Translations under genes and position numbers: made by a program
In this document: in pieces, positions 33,823 through 46,026 of the stretch
Layout of the letters: the number at the start of each line of letters is the position of its first letter
How positions within the stretch are numbered: the first letter of the stretch is position 1
The notes under the pieces: generated by a model
Seen by the model: only the letters and a program-made list of their open reading frames with translations
What the model was told of the DNA's origin: nothing
The model's database searches: none
NCBI RefSeq assembly: GCF_030052815.1
Contig: NC_079505.1
Span: forward strand, 28,040,843 to 28,104,842
Source of the DNA: Hevea brasiliensis
Taxonomy: Eukaryota; Streptophyta; Magnoliopsida; Malpighiales; Euphorbiaceae
Reading direction: 5' to 3'
Length of the DNA stretch: 64,000 nucleotides

Positions 33823-36800
33823 ATTCTCCCCCCCCCCCTAAAATAAATTTTGTCTCGAAATTTTACCTAGTAATCAATATCTGAATAGCAGTGGGTGCTA
33901 TCTCCTCATGTCCTCCTCTCATTCCCAAGTAGCCTCCTGGCTCAAATGATGGTTCCACAGCACTTTCACTAATGGGATTTGCTTGTTCCGTAACTGCTTC
34001 ACCTCATAAGCCAGAATCTCTATGGGTTCTTCTTCATATGTGAGGTCTGGATTCACTTCAATTTCTTCTACTGGTTGTACATGAGATGGGTCTGATCGAT
34101 ACCTCTTCAACATAGACATATGGAAGACATTATGTATCTTATCCAATTCTAGAGGTAGTGCCAATCGATATGCCAAAGGACCCACTCTTTCTAGAACCTC
34201 ATATGGCCCAATGAAACGAGGACTCAGTTTCCCCTTTCTGCCGAATCTCATAATTCTCTTCCAAGGGAAAACCTTGAGGAATACTTTGTCACCCACTGCA
34301 TACTCAATATCCCTTCTCTTCAAATCAATATAGGACTTCTGACGGTCTGATGCAGTCTTAAGTTGATCTCTGATCACCCTAACCTTTTCCTCGGTCTGTT
34401 GAACAATTTCGGGCCCAACCATCTTCCTTTCACCTACTTCATCCCAACACAGTGGAGTTTTGCATTTTTTGCCATACAAAGCTTCATATGGAGGCATTCC
34501 AATGCTTGATTGGTAGCTTTTATTATAATCAAACTCAATCAAAGGCAAGTGTATGTCCCAACTGCCCTCAAATTTAATCATACAAGCCCGTAGCATGTCC
34601 TCCAAGATCTGAATTAACCTCTCAGACTGGCCATCTATCTGTGGGTGGAATGCCGTACTAAATTTCAATCTAGTTCCTAGGGCTCTCTGAAGACTACGCT
34701 AGAATCTAGAAGTGAACCTAGGATCTCTGTCTGATACGATGGATACTGGCACCCCATGCAGTCTTACTATCTCATCAATGTACAACTTGGCCATTCTTTC
34801 TAAACTGTAGTCCATCCGTACAGGCAGAAAATGAGCAGACTTGGTCAGTCTATCAACAATGACCCATACTGCATCATGACTCTTCTGTGTCTTCAGAAGT
34901 CTCATCATAAAATCCATTTTTATTCTCTCCCATTTCCATTCTGGTACTGATAGTGGATGTAACAACCCAGCTGGTACTTGATGCTCTGCCTTCACTTGCT
35001 GACAAGTTAGGCATTTGGAAACAAATTCTGCCACATCTCTTTTCATACCCATCCACCAGTAATGCTCCTTTAGCCCTCTATACATTTTTGTTCCACCAGG
35101 ATGCATGGCAAAAGGAGACTCATGTGCTTCCTTCAAAATGATCTGCCTCAATTAACCTCATTAGGAGCACACATTGTGCCCTGGTGTAGCAGTAGACCGT
35201 CATCTCTTATTGAGAATTCTGGCTTTTTGCCCTGTTGAACTTCTTCCAACAGCTTCTGATACTTCTGATCATTCTGAGCAGCCATTCTGATATGATCAAT
35301 CAATACTGGCTGTACATGCTATGTAACTGCTGTCTGCCCCTCATCATTAATCTCTAAGCTGGCATGTAATGATCTCAACTCATGTACCATAGACAAAGGA
35401 GTAATCCATAGACTTGCCATAGTCTTGTGACTTAAGGCGTCAGCCACTACATTAGCTTTCCCTAACTGATAGTTTATCAGACAATCATAGTCTTTTTTTA
35501 ACTCTAACCATCTCCTCTGTCTCAAATTCAACTCTTTCTGAGTGCCCAAATACTTTAAACCCTTATGATCTGTGTAGATGTAGCACTTTTCCCCATACAA
35601 ATAGTGTCTCCAGATCTTAAGAGTGAACACTATAGCTGTAAGCTCCAAGCCATGTGTCGGATAATTCCTCTCATGCGGTTTCAGCTGGCATGATACATAG
35701 GCAATGACATTTCGATCTTGCATGAATACATAGCCTAACCCATTGTTAGAAGCATCACTGTAAATAATGTATTCCTTACCTGGAGTAGGTAAAGTTAGGA
35801 CTGGAGCCTCAGTCAAACACCTCTTCAATTCATCAAAACTCTGTTGACATTTATACGTCCACTGAAATTTCACATCTTTTCGAAGTAGCTTAGTCAATAG
35901 AGATGCCAACATAGAAAATCTCTTTACAAAACGATAGTAGTATCCACCTAAACCCAGAAAACTACGAATCTCTGTGATATTTCTGGGTGGCCTCCAATTA
36001 AGGACAGCTTCTATCTTACTTGGATCTACCTTGATGCCCTCTACCGATACTACATGCCCCAAGAAAGATATTTCTTTCAGCCAAAAGTCACACTTCGACA
36101 ATTTGGCGTATAGCTGTTTCTCCCTCAAAGTCTGCAGTACAATCTGTAGATGTCTATCATGCTCTTCTGCACTCCTCGAATAGACCAATATATCATCTAT
36201 GAATACCATAACAAACTGATCGAGGTATGGTCTGAAGACAGTATTCATTAGATCCACAAAAGCAATCGGAGCATTAGTTAACCCGAATGGCATAACCAAG
36301 AACTCATAATGGCCATAGCAGGTTCTGAAGGCAGTTTTAGGAATACTCTACTCTTGTACTTTTAGCTAATAATAACCTGATCTTAGGTCAATTTTGGAGA
36401 ACACAACTGCACCCCTCAACTAATCAAATAAGTCATCAATGTGGGGCAATGGATATCTATTCTTTATTGTCACCTTATTCACCTGTCGATAGTCAATACA
36501 TAAATGGAGAGTGCCATCTTTCTTCTTAACAAACAACACTGGCGCTCCCCAAGGTGACACACTAGGGCGGATAAAGCCCTTGTCAAGCAGCTCTTGCAAC
36601 TGCTCTTTCAACTCTTTCAATTATGCTGGTGCCATTCTATACGGTGTTATAGAGATTGGGTCCACACCAGGCATAACATCAATCTCAAACTACACCTCTC
36701 TTTCTGGAGGTAATCCTAGCAATTCATTAGAAAACACATCCGAAAAGTCACATACTGTAGGGATGTCCCTCAGTGCTGGACTCCCTGCCTAGGTGTCTAT

Positions 36801-37342
36801 CACATGTGCCAAGTATGCTTCACACCCCTTTCTGATCATCCTTTTAGCTAGTGCAGCCGAAATGATTTTTGATGGCAGTAAATGCTTCTCCCCATGTATT
36901 ACCACATCACCATACAGAGGGAGACCAAAAGTGACTGTCTTCAGTCTACAGTCAATCATGGCGTGATGTCTGGCTAACCAATCCATGCCCAAGATGATAT
37001 CACAATCTCTAAAGGGCATTTCAATCAAATCTGATAGAAAAACATGTCCTTGGATCACCAAAGGACAGTATCTATAGATTATGTTGACCTGAACCTCTTG
37101 TCCTAATGGACTAGTTACTAGCACTTCAAAACCCGTTTCGACACACAGAACAGTAAGTGAACTGACTATGCTAGCACTAACATATGAGTGGGTTAAACCC
37201 GGATCAAACATCACAAATACATCATGATCAGAGATAGAGAATGTACCAACTACAACATCGGAAGTCTCAGCCTCTTCTCGCTGTCTCATTGTATAAACTC
37301 TAGCTAAAGCACTACCTTGTGTTGACTGACCAACAGTACCCT
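33823..37342 (-). pseudogene. pol: Tekay copy 2 pol: protease to chromodomain-like tail; broken
   Basis: From 37342 down: protease with VMFDPGLTHSYVS, RT with [19 protein letters not shown], then [13 protein letters not shown] and FIDDILVYS, RNase H with [32 protein letters not shown] and VADALSHK, integrase with [27 protein letters not shown] and DGQSERLI, and a nearly whole C-terminus (IHNVFHMSMLKRYRSDPSHV; YEEEPIEILAYEVK; NHHLSQEATWE). It is better preserved than copy 1: RNase H (36299-35319) and the integrase tail (34668-33919) are long open frames. Stops occur near 36789, 36420 (CAG in copy 1), 36340-36390 and 35319 (shared). Integrase is in a different frame from RT. It is cut at 37342 by the solo LTR; gag resumes at 53617. 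Confidence 0.9.
33824..33840 (-). other. Tekay copy 2 polypurine tract
   Basis: The minus strand reads TAGGGGGGGGGGGGGAGAAT, directly next to the start of LTR 2. The G run is longer than at the equivalent sites 21710 and 58560. Confidence 0.8.
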
Positions 37343-37388
37343 TATCACACCATACCCCTTTGTAAGGCATGACATGATCCCATAGAAT

Positions 37389-39493
37389 TGAAGGAGCGGA
37401 AGCATGAAAAACACAAGTTTATACCATTGAATTCAAAAATTTTCACCTAGGGTCACATGCATCATACAAGATTTATTTTTATCTATTTGATTTCAATGAT
37501 AAACAACATATTAAAACACTTTTAATATGTTTTTGGATCTGTATTTGCCATTTAAGATTTTAAAAATTAATCAGATTAATTTTAGAACCCTAGATTAAAT
37601 CAAGAATAAACACACTAACCTCTTGATGCACTACAGTGTATTTGCGCCTTTGAGAGTCGTCTTTAGGACACCAGATGTTGTCCCTCTAGCTTGTCCAGAC
37701 CAAGAACACCTATGGCTACCCTTGAACAGCTTCTAAAGCTTTTCTATTATTTAGAAAATCAAGTTCTGCTTTTTAAGAGATTAAAGATGTAAACAGGACA
37801 CTAGAAACGATTTTTAGTATTTTTAATTCAAGAGATTGCTTGCTAATCTCTTGGAATAGATGAGAGATGAAGAGGAAGAGAAGGGAGACTCTTGGGAGGC
37901 AGCACCAAGGATGAGGAGCTACTGGTTGTGTTATTTTCTTTTCATAACAACACTTATATAGCTAGGTCAACACATTAAACCCTTGCCACATGTCACCCTC
38001 TGATTGGTTCTAGGTTTAATTGACCCAATCACATTGTGCCAAGTGTCAAACCTATATTTAATCTTAATTTTAATCATATTATATGATTAAAAGACATTTG
38101 GCAAGCTTATGTATAATGCCATGTGTCACCATCTCATGGTGCCACATTTCATCCTGTGAAATGACCAAAATGCCCCTGTGTCTTAATTTTGAGTTCTCAA
38201 CCCAAAATAATTATTTCTCTTCTTCTAATCAATTTATATCAAATATAAATCAATTAATTAATCTTTATTAATTAATTTCTCATTAATTAAATTCATATTT
38301 AAATACTATAAATATAAATTTAACTTATACTATACGTCCAATAATCTAGATTTGGTTTTAAGTCATGCTAGGGACTTTGCAATCTAATTGCAAACCAAAC
38401 CTATTTAATTAATCAATTAAACTCTTTAATTAATTAATTAAATCATATTTAATTAGGTGATAACTTGTGTATGTGTGTGACTTACTAGGCTCATCACTAA
38501 TTGGCAATGCGACATGATATCAACTCTTAATATCATTAGAACTTTTTCTTATTATAAATGATTTCTCTAAATCATTTTATGCACCTCATAAACTATGGTT
38601 AACACTTAGCATAGCATGCCATAGCTACCCAATTAATAATAAGGTTTACCTTAAATGAACCTATAATCATATGTTACCATGCACTAGAATCTCTGTTACA
38701 AAATCCCAACTCAAGCTGGAGTCATGATTTATGTCAAACCCCATTTGCTATGAATATTATGTTCTCTTTTAATTACAGTTCTTGATTAAAAAGATTTTCT
38801 CGTCAAAAACTCTTTCTGAATAAATCTATCTGTCCTGGCCAGGAACTTGAAACATCAAGAACAATTAAATACACATAGGATTTTATCTCTATTTACTTAG
38901 GGGAACAGATTCCATCTTAATCAACACCTACCTCCATATATAACTAGTAGGAGCCAACACATGCCCATATACCCATACATAGTACAAGTATGAAAACAGT
39001 ATCAAACTCAAACCACTTATATATAAGATAACTATACTATCTCAGGTCTAAAGATTTATGCACTAATATGATTTATGACAACGCATTGACAAGAGTAAAC
39101 TCCATGTGCTTGTCATAAGTGTCACTGGTTTGGCCTACTTATCTTTTATAAGTGCCTATCATGTTTGTTATATGGCATGAGACTCACCATTCCATCTTAT
39201 TTATATCTCATATAAATAACTTGGGAACAAACATGAATACAATCTTTCTCGGTAAGTCATGTCCTTGTTATGAAGTATCCTCAATTGTGAACCTATTTAT
39301 GATACTTTGTGTTAGAAATACTGTCAGTCATATTCTTAATAACTTAAGAATAGAATTTCTAATAAAATATCAATGGACCTTTTCTATTACACATAAATAT
39401 ATTATGTAAATGGAAAAGTGGAAATGCTTTTTATTAATAAAAATATGTACAAGATACATACTAAATGATATGCTCTAGGGCATACTACTAACA
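37389..39493 (-). mobile_element. Solo Angela LTR
   Basis: TGAAGGAGC...CTAACA is 2,105 bp and flanked by perfect AGAAT duplications (37384-37388 and 39494-39498). It is collinear with the LTRs of the element at 3447-13007 but moderately diverged. A canonical TATATAA box is at 37954-37960 on the minus strand. The antisense 85-codon frame is at 39152-39409. The internal region has been lost by LTR-LTR recombination. Confidence 0.93.
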
Positions 39494-41667
39494 AGAATAC
39501 CTAATGAACTACCGAACTCCACCTACCGATAACTCATTAAATATCCTATAAGGGATTTTAAAATCATTTTCTTACATTTTAGAAGTGGTGAGCATTTTGG
39601 TGGAAATTAAAATCATTTATTCGAAGCTTTAAAATTACTTGAAATTTTTGTTCCATTTTATTTTTTTCGCAAATTTTATAAAAATTTCGGCAGAGTGCCG
39701 TTTGTATTTTGAGAAAACATTTCTTCAAATACCTGAAAAAAACACTTCCAATAAATTTTTCACAACTCCCAACCTCCAAATAATCTCAATTCAACTAAAA
39801 ATTCTCAGATCAACCCATTTCAAAATAATTCCATCAACATTGCATTCAATAAAGCTAATTTACATTCACAAGTTTAATTTACAGATATAAAATCTAAAAA
39901 TAATATTATTACAATTTATAAATACAACTGCTCAACTTTACATTAATACATATGAACAATATTTATTTACATCAAACTAAATTACATTGGGTATAAAATA
40001 ATACCCGTACAAAATCAGCGAAGGCTTTTCCAGTTCAGCAGCTCACTCTGCTGCTTTTTCCTTGCTCCTATCTGCGACAGCAAAATAAGCTATCGCTGAG
40101 TATAAAAATACTCAGTGGTGCACAATAAAGATTTGAAATGCAGTACATAAAACATTCATTGATAAATCACAATTTAAATATTTCACAATTACATTTCACA
40201 AATTATCAAAACTCATTATAGCACAATTTTGGTCAAACAATTTAATAAACATAGTGTTGCCAATTCATACACAACTTAAGCCATGACACAAAATTTCCGA
40301 TCAATGCCATGTTGTACACCACGACAAAGCGATCTACAACCCCACTAATCGAAATCAATGAGAGAGGTGGCTAGCTAGCTAATGAGTACTCATCCGATCT
40401 ACAACCTCAACTGGTAAACCAGAGAGGGAGGAAAAATAATTGATCTCACCCTATAAATGGAGGAGGAATAATAAGGCACTGTCATACTAAGTGTGAATCA
40501 AAAATCAATTTCAAACATTTTTTTCAAATAATTCATGATAAATCTAATAAATTTCCAAACTCATAGTTTCATTCACAAAGTGGCAACACAATTCATGAGT
40601 AACACCAAATTTTCATAAATCATACTAAATCAATTTTTCAATGACAAAATGCTCAAATAAGGTTTATTGTGCACAAACCTGACGTGAGTCGCCTCTAGGC
40701 CTTGACTCAGTCTCTCAGACCTTTCGAGTCTTTTTCAGCTAAAATAAAAAATTTATAATGTCTCAGTATCTTTACTTCATAACAATTCCAATAACTAATT
40801 CCAATATGTTTAAACTTACATTCTTGCAAATTTTCATGTTGAGGTTACTATTCATGGTACTATTCAAGTCAAAATATTGACTTTCTTATACTTAAAAGGT
40901 ATGGGAACTCCAACTATACTCACATACCACATTTTGGTCACCAATTTTGTTGGTTTTAGTTGTTTTCTCAAAACTTAGGTCTTTTAGGCAAAATTACAAA
41001 TTTTTAGTTTTGGTGTCCTGTTTTGTACTGTTCCATTGGTCATGTTGCTAATAGAATATGGCTAAGTTTCCTTCATAGAATTTGTTCCTTTTTGTCTTAA
41101 CTTTATTCTCCTTTTTGAATCACTCCATTGGAGTTTTGTAGCTCAAGTTATAGCCATCATGGTTACCGGATTGGACTTACCTGGATTTCTGGGCACCAAA
41201 ACTGGTTCTAGCAGTTTTAAGTCACCAACTTTGGGTGGCTAAATGACTTGGTTAATGGCATAATTTGGGTTTGTATTCTTCATGAAAGTTTTAGGTCTAC
41301 ATCTCAGCTTTCCATTGGTGAAATTTCAGGTCATTTAGACCTGCCTAACCCAAGTTATGGCCAAATGAACAGACAACATTTGGTCATTTTTGTACAGGTC
41401 AGATTGCCTAAGTCCAGATTTGGTCAATTTGTTCACTAGGTTTTGGCCACTTTTTGGGCATGATTCCTCAATGAAAAATGTATCATTTTGTGTCTAGTTT
41501 TATTCCCAATTGTCCTCACACCAATTGGGCTTGTAAATTTTTAGTTTTGATCCCTGAAAGGGACCTTGGTCATGCTGCCTGCATATTGCCCATAACCAGT
41601 CCGAATTTCCATTTAGTTCTAACACTTTCAACATACATAAGTTGATCACAAATGACCATTTCTCACC
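39494..41667 (-). repeat. Middle piece of the solo Tekay-family LTR
   Basis: This is continuous with 37388 on the left and 52424 on the right once the two insertions are removed. It carries R/U5 and part of U3, including the hairpin CTGAGTATAAAAATACTCAG (40096-40115). It is cut at TCACC by the SIRE element. Confidence 0.85.
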
Positions 41668-43061
41668 TGTTGTCCCAAAATAGTCCAAGAGGGGGTGAAT
41701 TGGACTTTAACAATTTTTCGGCCCTTGCTTGTAGCCTAATGAAAAATTATGGCTTTGTTCAACTAGGTGCTTCTCTATATAAAATGAAAGTAATATGTGT
41801 TTCAACAATGTGTTCCTAAGTTGCAATTCAAGCCTCAATCAATATTTATAGCAATATCTAACAAAACATGCATCATACAATATACAACTAATTTCTCAAC
41901 TCACTCAATATGTCCTCAAGTTTATCAATTCAATCTATTCAACCAACATTCAATATCAAGTATAAAAGGAAAAATTTAAATTGCACAAAAGTGAGGAGGT
42001 CAAGGTTAGAGAGATCAAACACAATGATTTTTATAGTGGTTCGGCTTAACTAGCCTACATCCACTCTCTCAAAGAACCCTCTTTGAGTCTTCTCTCCACT
42101 ATTTGCTCTTTTGAAGGCAAGAGACCAAAAGCCCTTTACAACTTTTCAACACCAAGCTTTTACCAAGGTAGCTTGAAACCTTCACAAGTGCTATCTCAAG
42201 CACTTTCTCTCTCCCAAACTTCAATAGGTGCTTGTACAATCTCTCTTAAATGCAACTCAATGTTTTAACACTCACTCTTACTCAATATAAATCAAACTAT
42301 AAAGAAGAGATGAGTTGATTTGCCAATGGTAGCTCAAAATCTTTAAAGCTCTTGAATGAAAGCAATAAATGAAAAATCAAAGTTGGAGTTCAAATGTAAG
42401 CTTTCATCAAGTGTAAATGAAGTAAAGAAGGTGTATTTATAGTCCCAAATCATTTTAGACCGTTTGAAACCTTTTTGGAGTGTTATACACTCTGCCCAAG
42501 ACAAAATGGCTATTTTTTTGTCCTTTTGTGCGAAGTTGAGCAGCTCTGATCATTTAGCAAACTAATGAAATTTTGGTAGCAGTCAGTAAACTGGTTAGTA
42601 AACTAATGTTTTTAACAAACACATTAGCAAACTAAAAATTTTAGCAAACCAGTTAGCAAACTAAGTCAACAGCTGCATGTCTCAACTTGCAATATAAAAT
42701 GATTTAGACCTTAAAGAAAATGTTCCAATAGTGGTGTCCAAGGTCATGATGAGAGAAAGTAATCAGAAAATAAATTTTCATTTTTGAGCTCCATTTGACT
42801 AAATTCTCATCTATTTTTTTCACAAAAGACCTAAGACTCAATCTCTAACTCTATGATTTTTCATACCTTTTCTTTGAGTCTTGGCTTTCATAGTCTTGTT
42901 CTTTTCTCATTTTGGATTTGTCATGAAATGCTTTTGAGTGTCCTTTCTCCTTAGATACATAAGACAAAGAATCTACACATCACTTTAAAGTTAGGTTAGA
43001 TAGATTCTCTTTCAGTTTTGTTATCATCAAAATGCTCATTTTGAGCTACACGGGGTCAACA
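41668..43061 (-). repeat. SIRE 3' LTR
   Basis: This LTR is 1,394 bp, TGTTGTCCC...GGGGTCAACA. A TATAAATA box (minus) is at 42434-42441. A cluster of AGCAAACTAA-like motifs is at 42553-42665. Confidence 0.95.
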
Positions 43062-43485
43062 ATCTCCCCCTTTTTTATGATGACAAAACTCAATTGAATC
43101 AACAATAAAAAATGAAAGTGTGTGAAAGTTTACATGAGAATGTAAATCCAAGTATAGTATGCCGATAATGCTCCCCCTAAATATATGCACATAATTTCCA
43201 AGAAATCTATTTTCTGTACATAAGCTCCCCCTGTGTTTATGCTATAAGGCATGTTCACACTATTCTCAAAAAGCATTTCCAGTTGTCACAAGTATAAACA
43301 CATATCCATCAACACAAGTATCAACACATTCATATCCATCCTATAAACACATATTCACATATCCATATCCATCAACACAAGTATAAACACATATTCATAA
43401 ACACATATTCACATATCCATATCCATCAACACAAGTATCAACACATATTCACATAAACATATCCATCCTATTCTCCCCCTTTTTG
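43062..43485 (-). repeat. Multiple polypurine tracts and satellite-like stretch
   Basis: On the minus strand AGGGGGAG occurs next to the LTR (43062-43076) and again near 43171-43178, 43224-43231 and 43472-43485. The first and last share a TGATGAC(A)AAAAAGGGGG context. Repeated polypurine tracts before the 3' LTR are a known Sirevirus hallmark. Between them, 43283-43470 is a tandem stretch of CACATATTCACATATCCAT and AACACAAGTAT units. Confidence 0.8.
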
Positions 43486-43650
43486 TCATCAATCAAAAAG
43501 GAAACAAGAGAAAATAGCCCAAAAAGAATCATGTTAGCCCAAATGTAAACGCAGTAAGGGGAACAGTAGCAAACTAAAAACCAATAGTAGCAAACAGACT
43601 AGTAAACTAAAATTGCATATAGGAAACTAAAAATCCAGATTGGATGAGAA

Positions 43651-45423
43651 TCATTTTAGTCTTTTGCTTTTGCGAGTGGATTTGGAAGGGACCAACTTCT
43701 TCCTGGTGGGTTTAGTAGCAGGTGGCTGAGATTCTTGGTCAGCCAATTGGTCATCCTTCTGTGGCTCATTTTCAGCAGATGGTGGTTGAAGAGCAGCAGC
43801 TAGGGACTGGTATGGATTGGACACGGTCGATTTAGTTCTTTTTTTCCCTTTCTTGGCTGCAGGGGCGGCAACTGCAGATAGTTGAGTTAGAGCACTCTCT
43901 TGGTGATCCTTGAGAGAAGCTTCCTTCTGTTGCATAGGGGCAGCAGCAAGTTCAACAGGTGGTGCACTTGGAGGTTCAATAGGTAGCTCACCTTCAGGTT
44001 CTACAACCTTTTCACCATCAAGCTCAGTAGGTACACTAGTTGCAGGGCCAATTTCAAGTTCAATAACCTGGTCACTAGCATGCTCAACAGGGGCTTCTAC
44101 TGCAGGTTCAAGCTCAGGTTCAGCTACTTGGTCACTTTCATGTGCCACAATAGGAGGAGACTCACCAACCTTATTACTTTCACCCTTATCAGCAGAGACT
44201 TGAGTAGCAGCCCCAACTTTAGTTGGGAAACCAGTTTCCTTGGCCTGCTAAAGATCCACAATTAGCCTTTTTAATTCCTCATTTTGAGTAAGCAGGTGAC
44301 TCACTTTGTAGTCAACCACATCCACAAACTTTCTCAAAAGGTCAATGGACTGATGATTTGAACTAAACTGATCATTAACGGCAGCTTTTAGCCCTTGAAT
44401 CTCACTCAAAAATTCACTTATAGAATCAGAACCAACCTTAGCTAAGGAAGAACCACCCTTTTCAAACCTTTTCTTTCTTCCATCAGTGTTAGAGTGAATT
44501 TCTTTAAGCACAATCAAATCAGTTCTAGAGCTTTCCTTAGAGACATTTACATTTAGTTCTTTAAACACAGTAGTCAAGAGATGTGCATAAGGCCGTTTGC
44601 CAATCCCATAAGCTTTGCACATGTTCTTGAAAATCAAATAAGCCAAATTCCTCCTTACTTTGTTAACAATGTGCCACATAATACACATGTCCAGGTAACT
44701 CAAATAACCATAGCTACCAGATTTAGGACAGAAAATGTAGTTCACCATACTGTGAATGATTTTGATATGTTGAAAAGCTTTTGTGCTAGTGGACTTTTCA
44801 TTTGTGGCAGTGTTAGCAGGGAACACCTCGTTTTCAAACTCAACCAAATTAAAGCCTACCACCCTAGCAACATCCTTATATGTGGAAATTTTATTTCCAT
44901 CATTAGGCAAGTTTAAAGCCATAACTATCATTTCAACAAAGACACCATATACACTGTCATTCAAAACAACCTCAAATTTGTCCTCATCATTAACTGTTCT
45001 TAAAGTCCTATAAAAATCTTGAACAAACCTAGGGTAATACTCATTTGTACATTCACAAACATCCATCCATCCTTGAAACTCAAAAAGTTCTTTGAATTGA
45101 AAATTTACCTGATTAAAGTACTCCCATTTGATAAATTTGCAATCTAGCAGCGCTTTATCTACTGAGCCCGAAGATTTGACGGCGCGCATTTTGCATTGGG
45201 TATCAATCCCTCGCTTTTATCGCTTCTTTTTCTTTTCAGGCGTCAATACAGTGGGTTCGACAGCCTTGGATGGGTCGGAAGAGGCACTGGTTGATTTCGA
45301 TTCAGGTAAGTTCTTCTTTCCCTTCAATTTCTTTCGTAATGTGGTGACAGGGATGTCGTCGGAGGCTAATGAGGATGACGAAGCAGCTGCAGCAACAGGG
45401 GACTTGCGTTTAGCACGAGCCAT
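43651..45423 (-). pseudogene. SIRE additional (env-like) ORF with two in-frame stops
   Basis: A single frame of about 590 codons starts at ATG 45423 (MARAKRKSPV). It is broken only by TAA at 45217-45219 (codon 69) and TAG at 44248-44250 (codon 392). The N-terminus is basic and Ser/Ala-rich. The middle (from about residue 85) includes KWEYFNQVNFQFKELFEFQGW, then VEMIVMALNLPNDG and YLSYLDMCIMWHIVNKVRRN, and resembles the plant transposon protein domain. A Leu-rich, coiled-coil-like stretch (about residues 360-390) follows, then a Pro/Glu/Ala-rich segment and a Lys/Arg-rich end (KSTRKSKRLK). Position after pol matches the env-like ORF of Sireviruses. I see no clear signal peptide or transmembrane helix, so envelope function is unsupported. 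The adjacent 43486-43650 and 45424-46026 are non-coding. Confidence 0.8.
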
Positions 45424-46026
45424 TGATGAAAAAGATGGTGAAATTGAACACTGGCTTTTCGGTATGTAAAGAGTGGAGAAGAAAGGAGAGACGAGAGGTC
45501 TGATGGGTTTGGGTGTGTTTTGCCGGAAAGAAAATGGGTTTGTTTTGGAGGTGTCGTGAACCAATGCAGAGGAGAGAGAGAGTGACGGTTTCGTGTGGCA
45601 GAGGATTTTAAGTTCTCTTGAGTCCCGCGCTTTTCTATTCCAGTGTACTTTCTCTGAACCTGTTTTCCCTTTTTTTTTTTTTTTATTTCAAACAAGTCTA
45701 TCTATTTTTGTATGCACAAATATATTTTTCTACATGTCTGACACAGCACTGAGAATGTGATATCAACTGTGAAAAGATAAATGCATTGCTGGACACGCAG
45801 AGAATTTCAAGCACAATCACCTTTTGGTTTGAAATTTGAACAGTACACGATATAGCAAACTAATTTTGGTTACACAACATTAGCATACAACTTAGTAAAC
45901 TAATTTCCTGAGTACACAAACAAGTTAGCTAATGTTCTTTAGAGATTTCTCAGCAAACTTATATCACAGCAGATCACTCACACATTGAATAAAATGCAAA
46001 TACATGAAATTATTATGACTTGAATT
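45424..46026. other. Spacer between SIRE pol and the additional ORF
   Basis: There is no supported ORF. It contains a T-rich run (45668-45688), possibly useful as a transcription or splice signal for the downstream ORF, though this is speculative. Motifs like TAGCAAACTAA and TTAGTAAACTAATTT occur at 45850-45960. Confidence 0.5.

Noticed and set aside
43910..44203. Plus-strand Ser/Gly-rich ORF.
   Set aside because: Complement of the Pro/Glu/Ala-rich part of the SIRE additional ORF.
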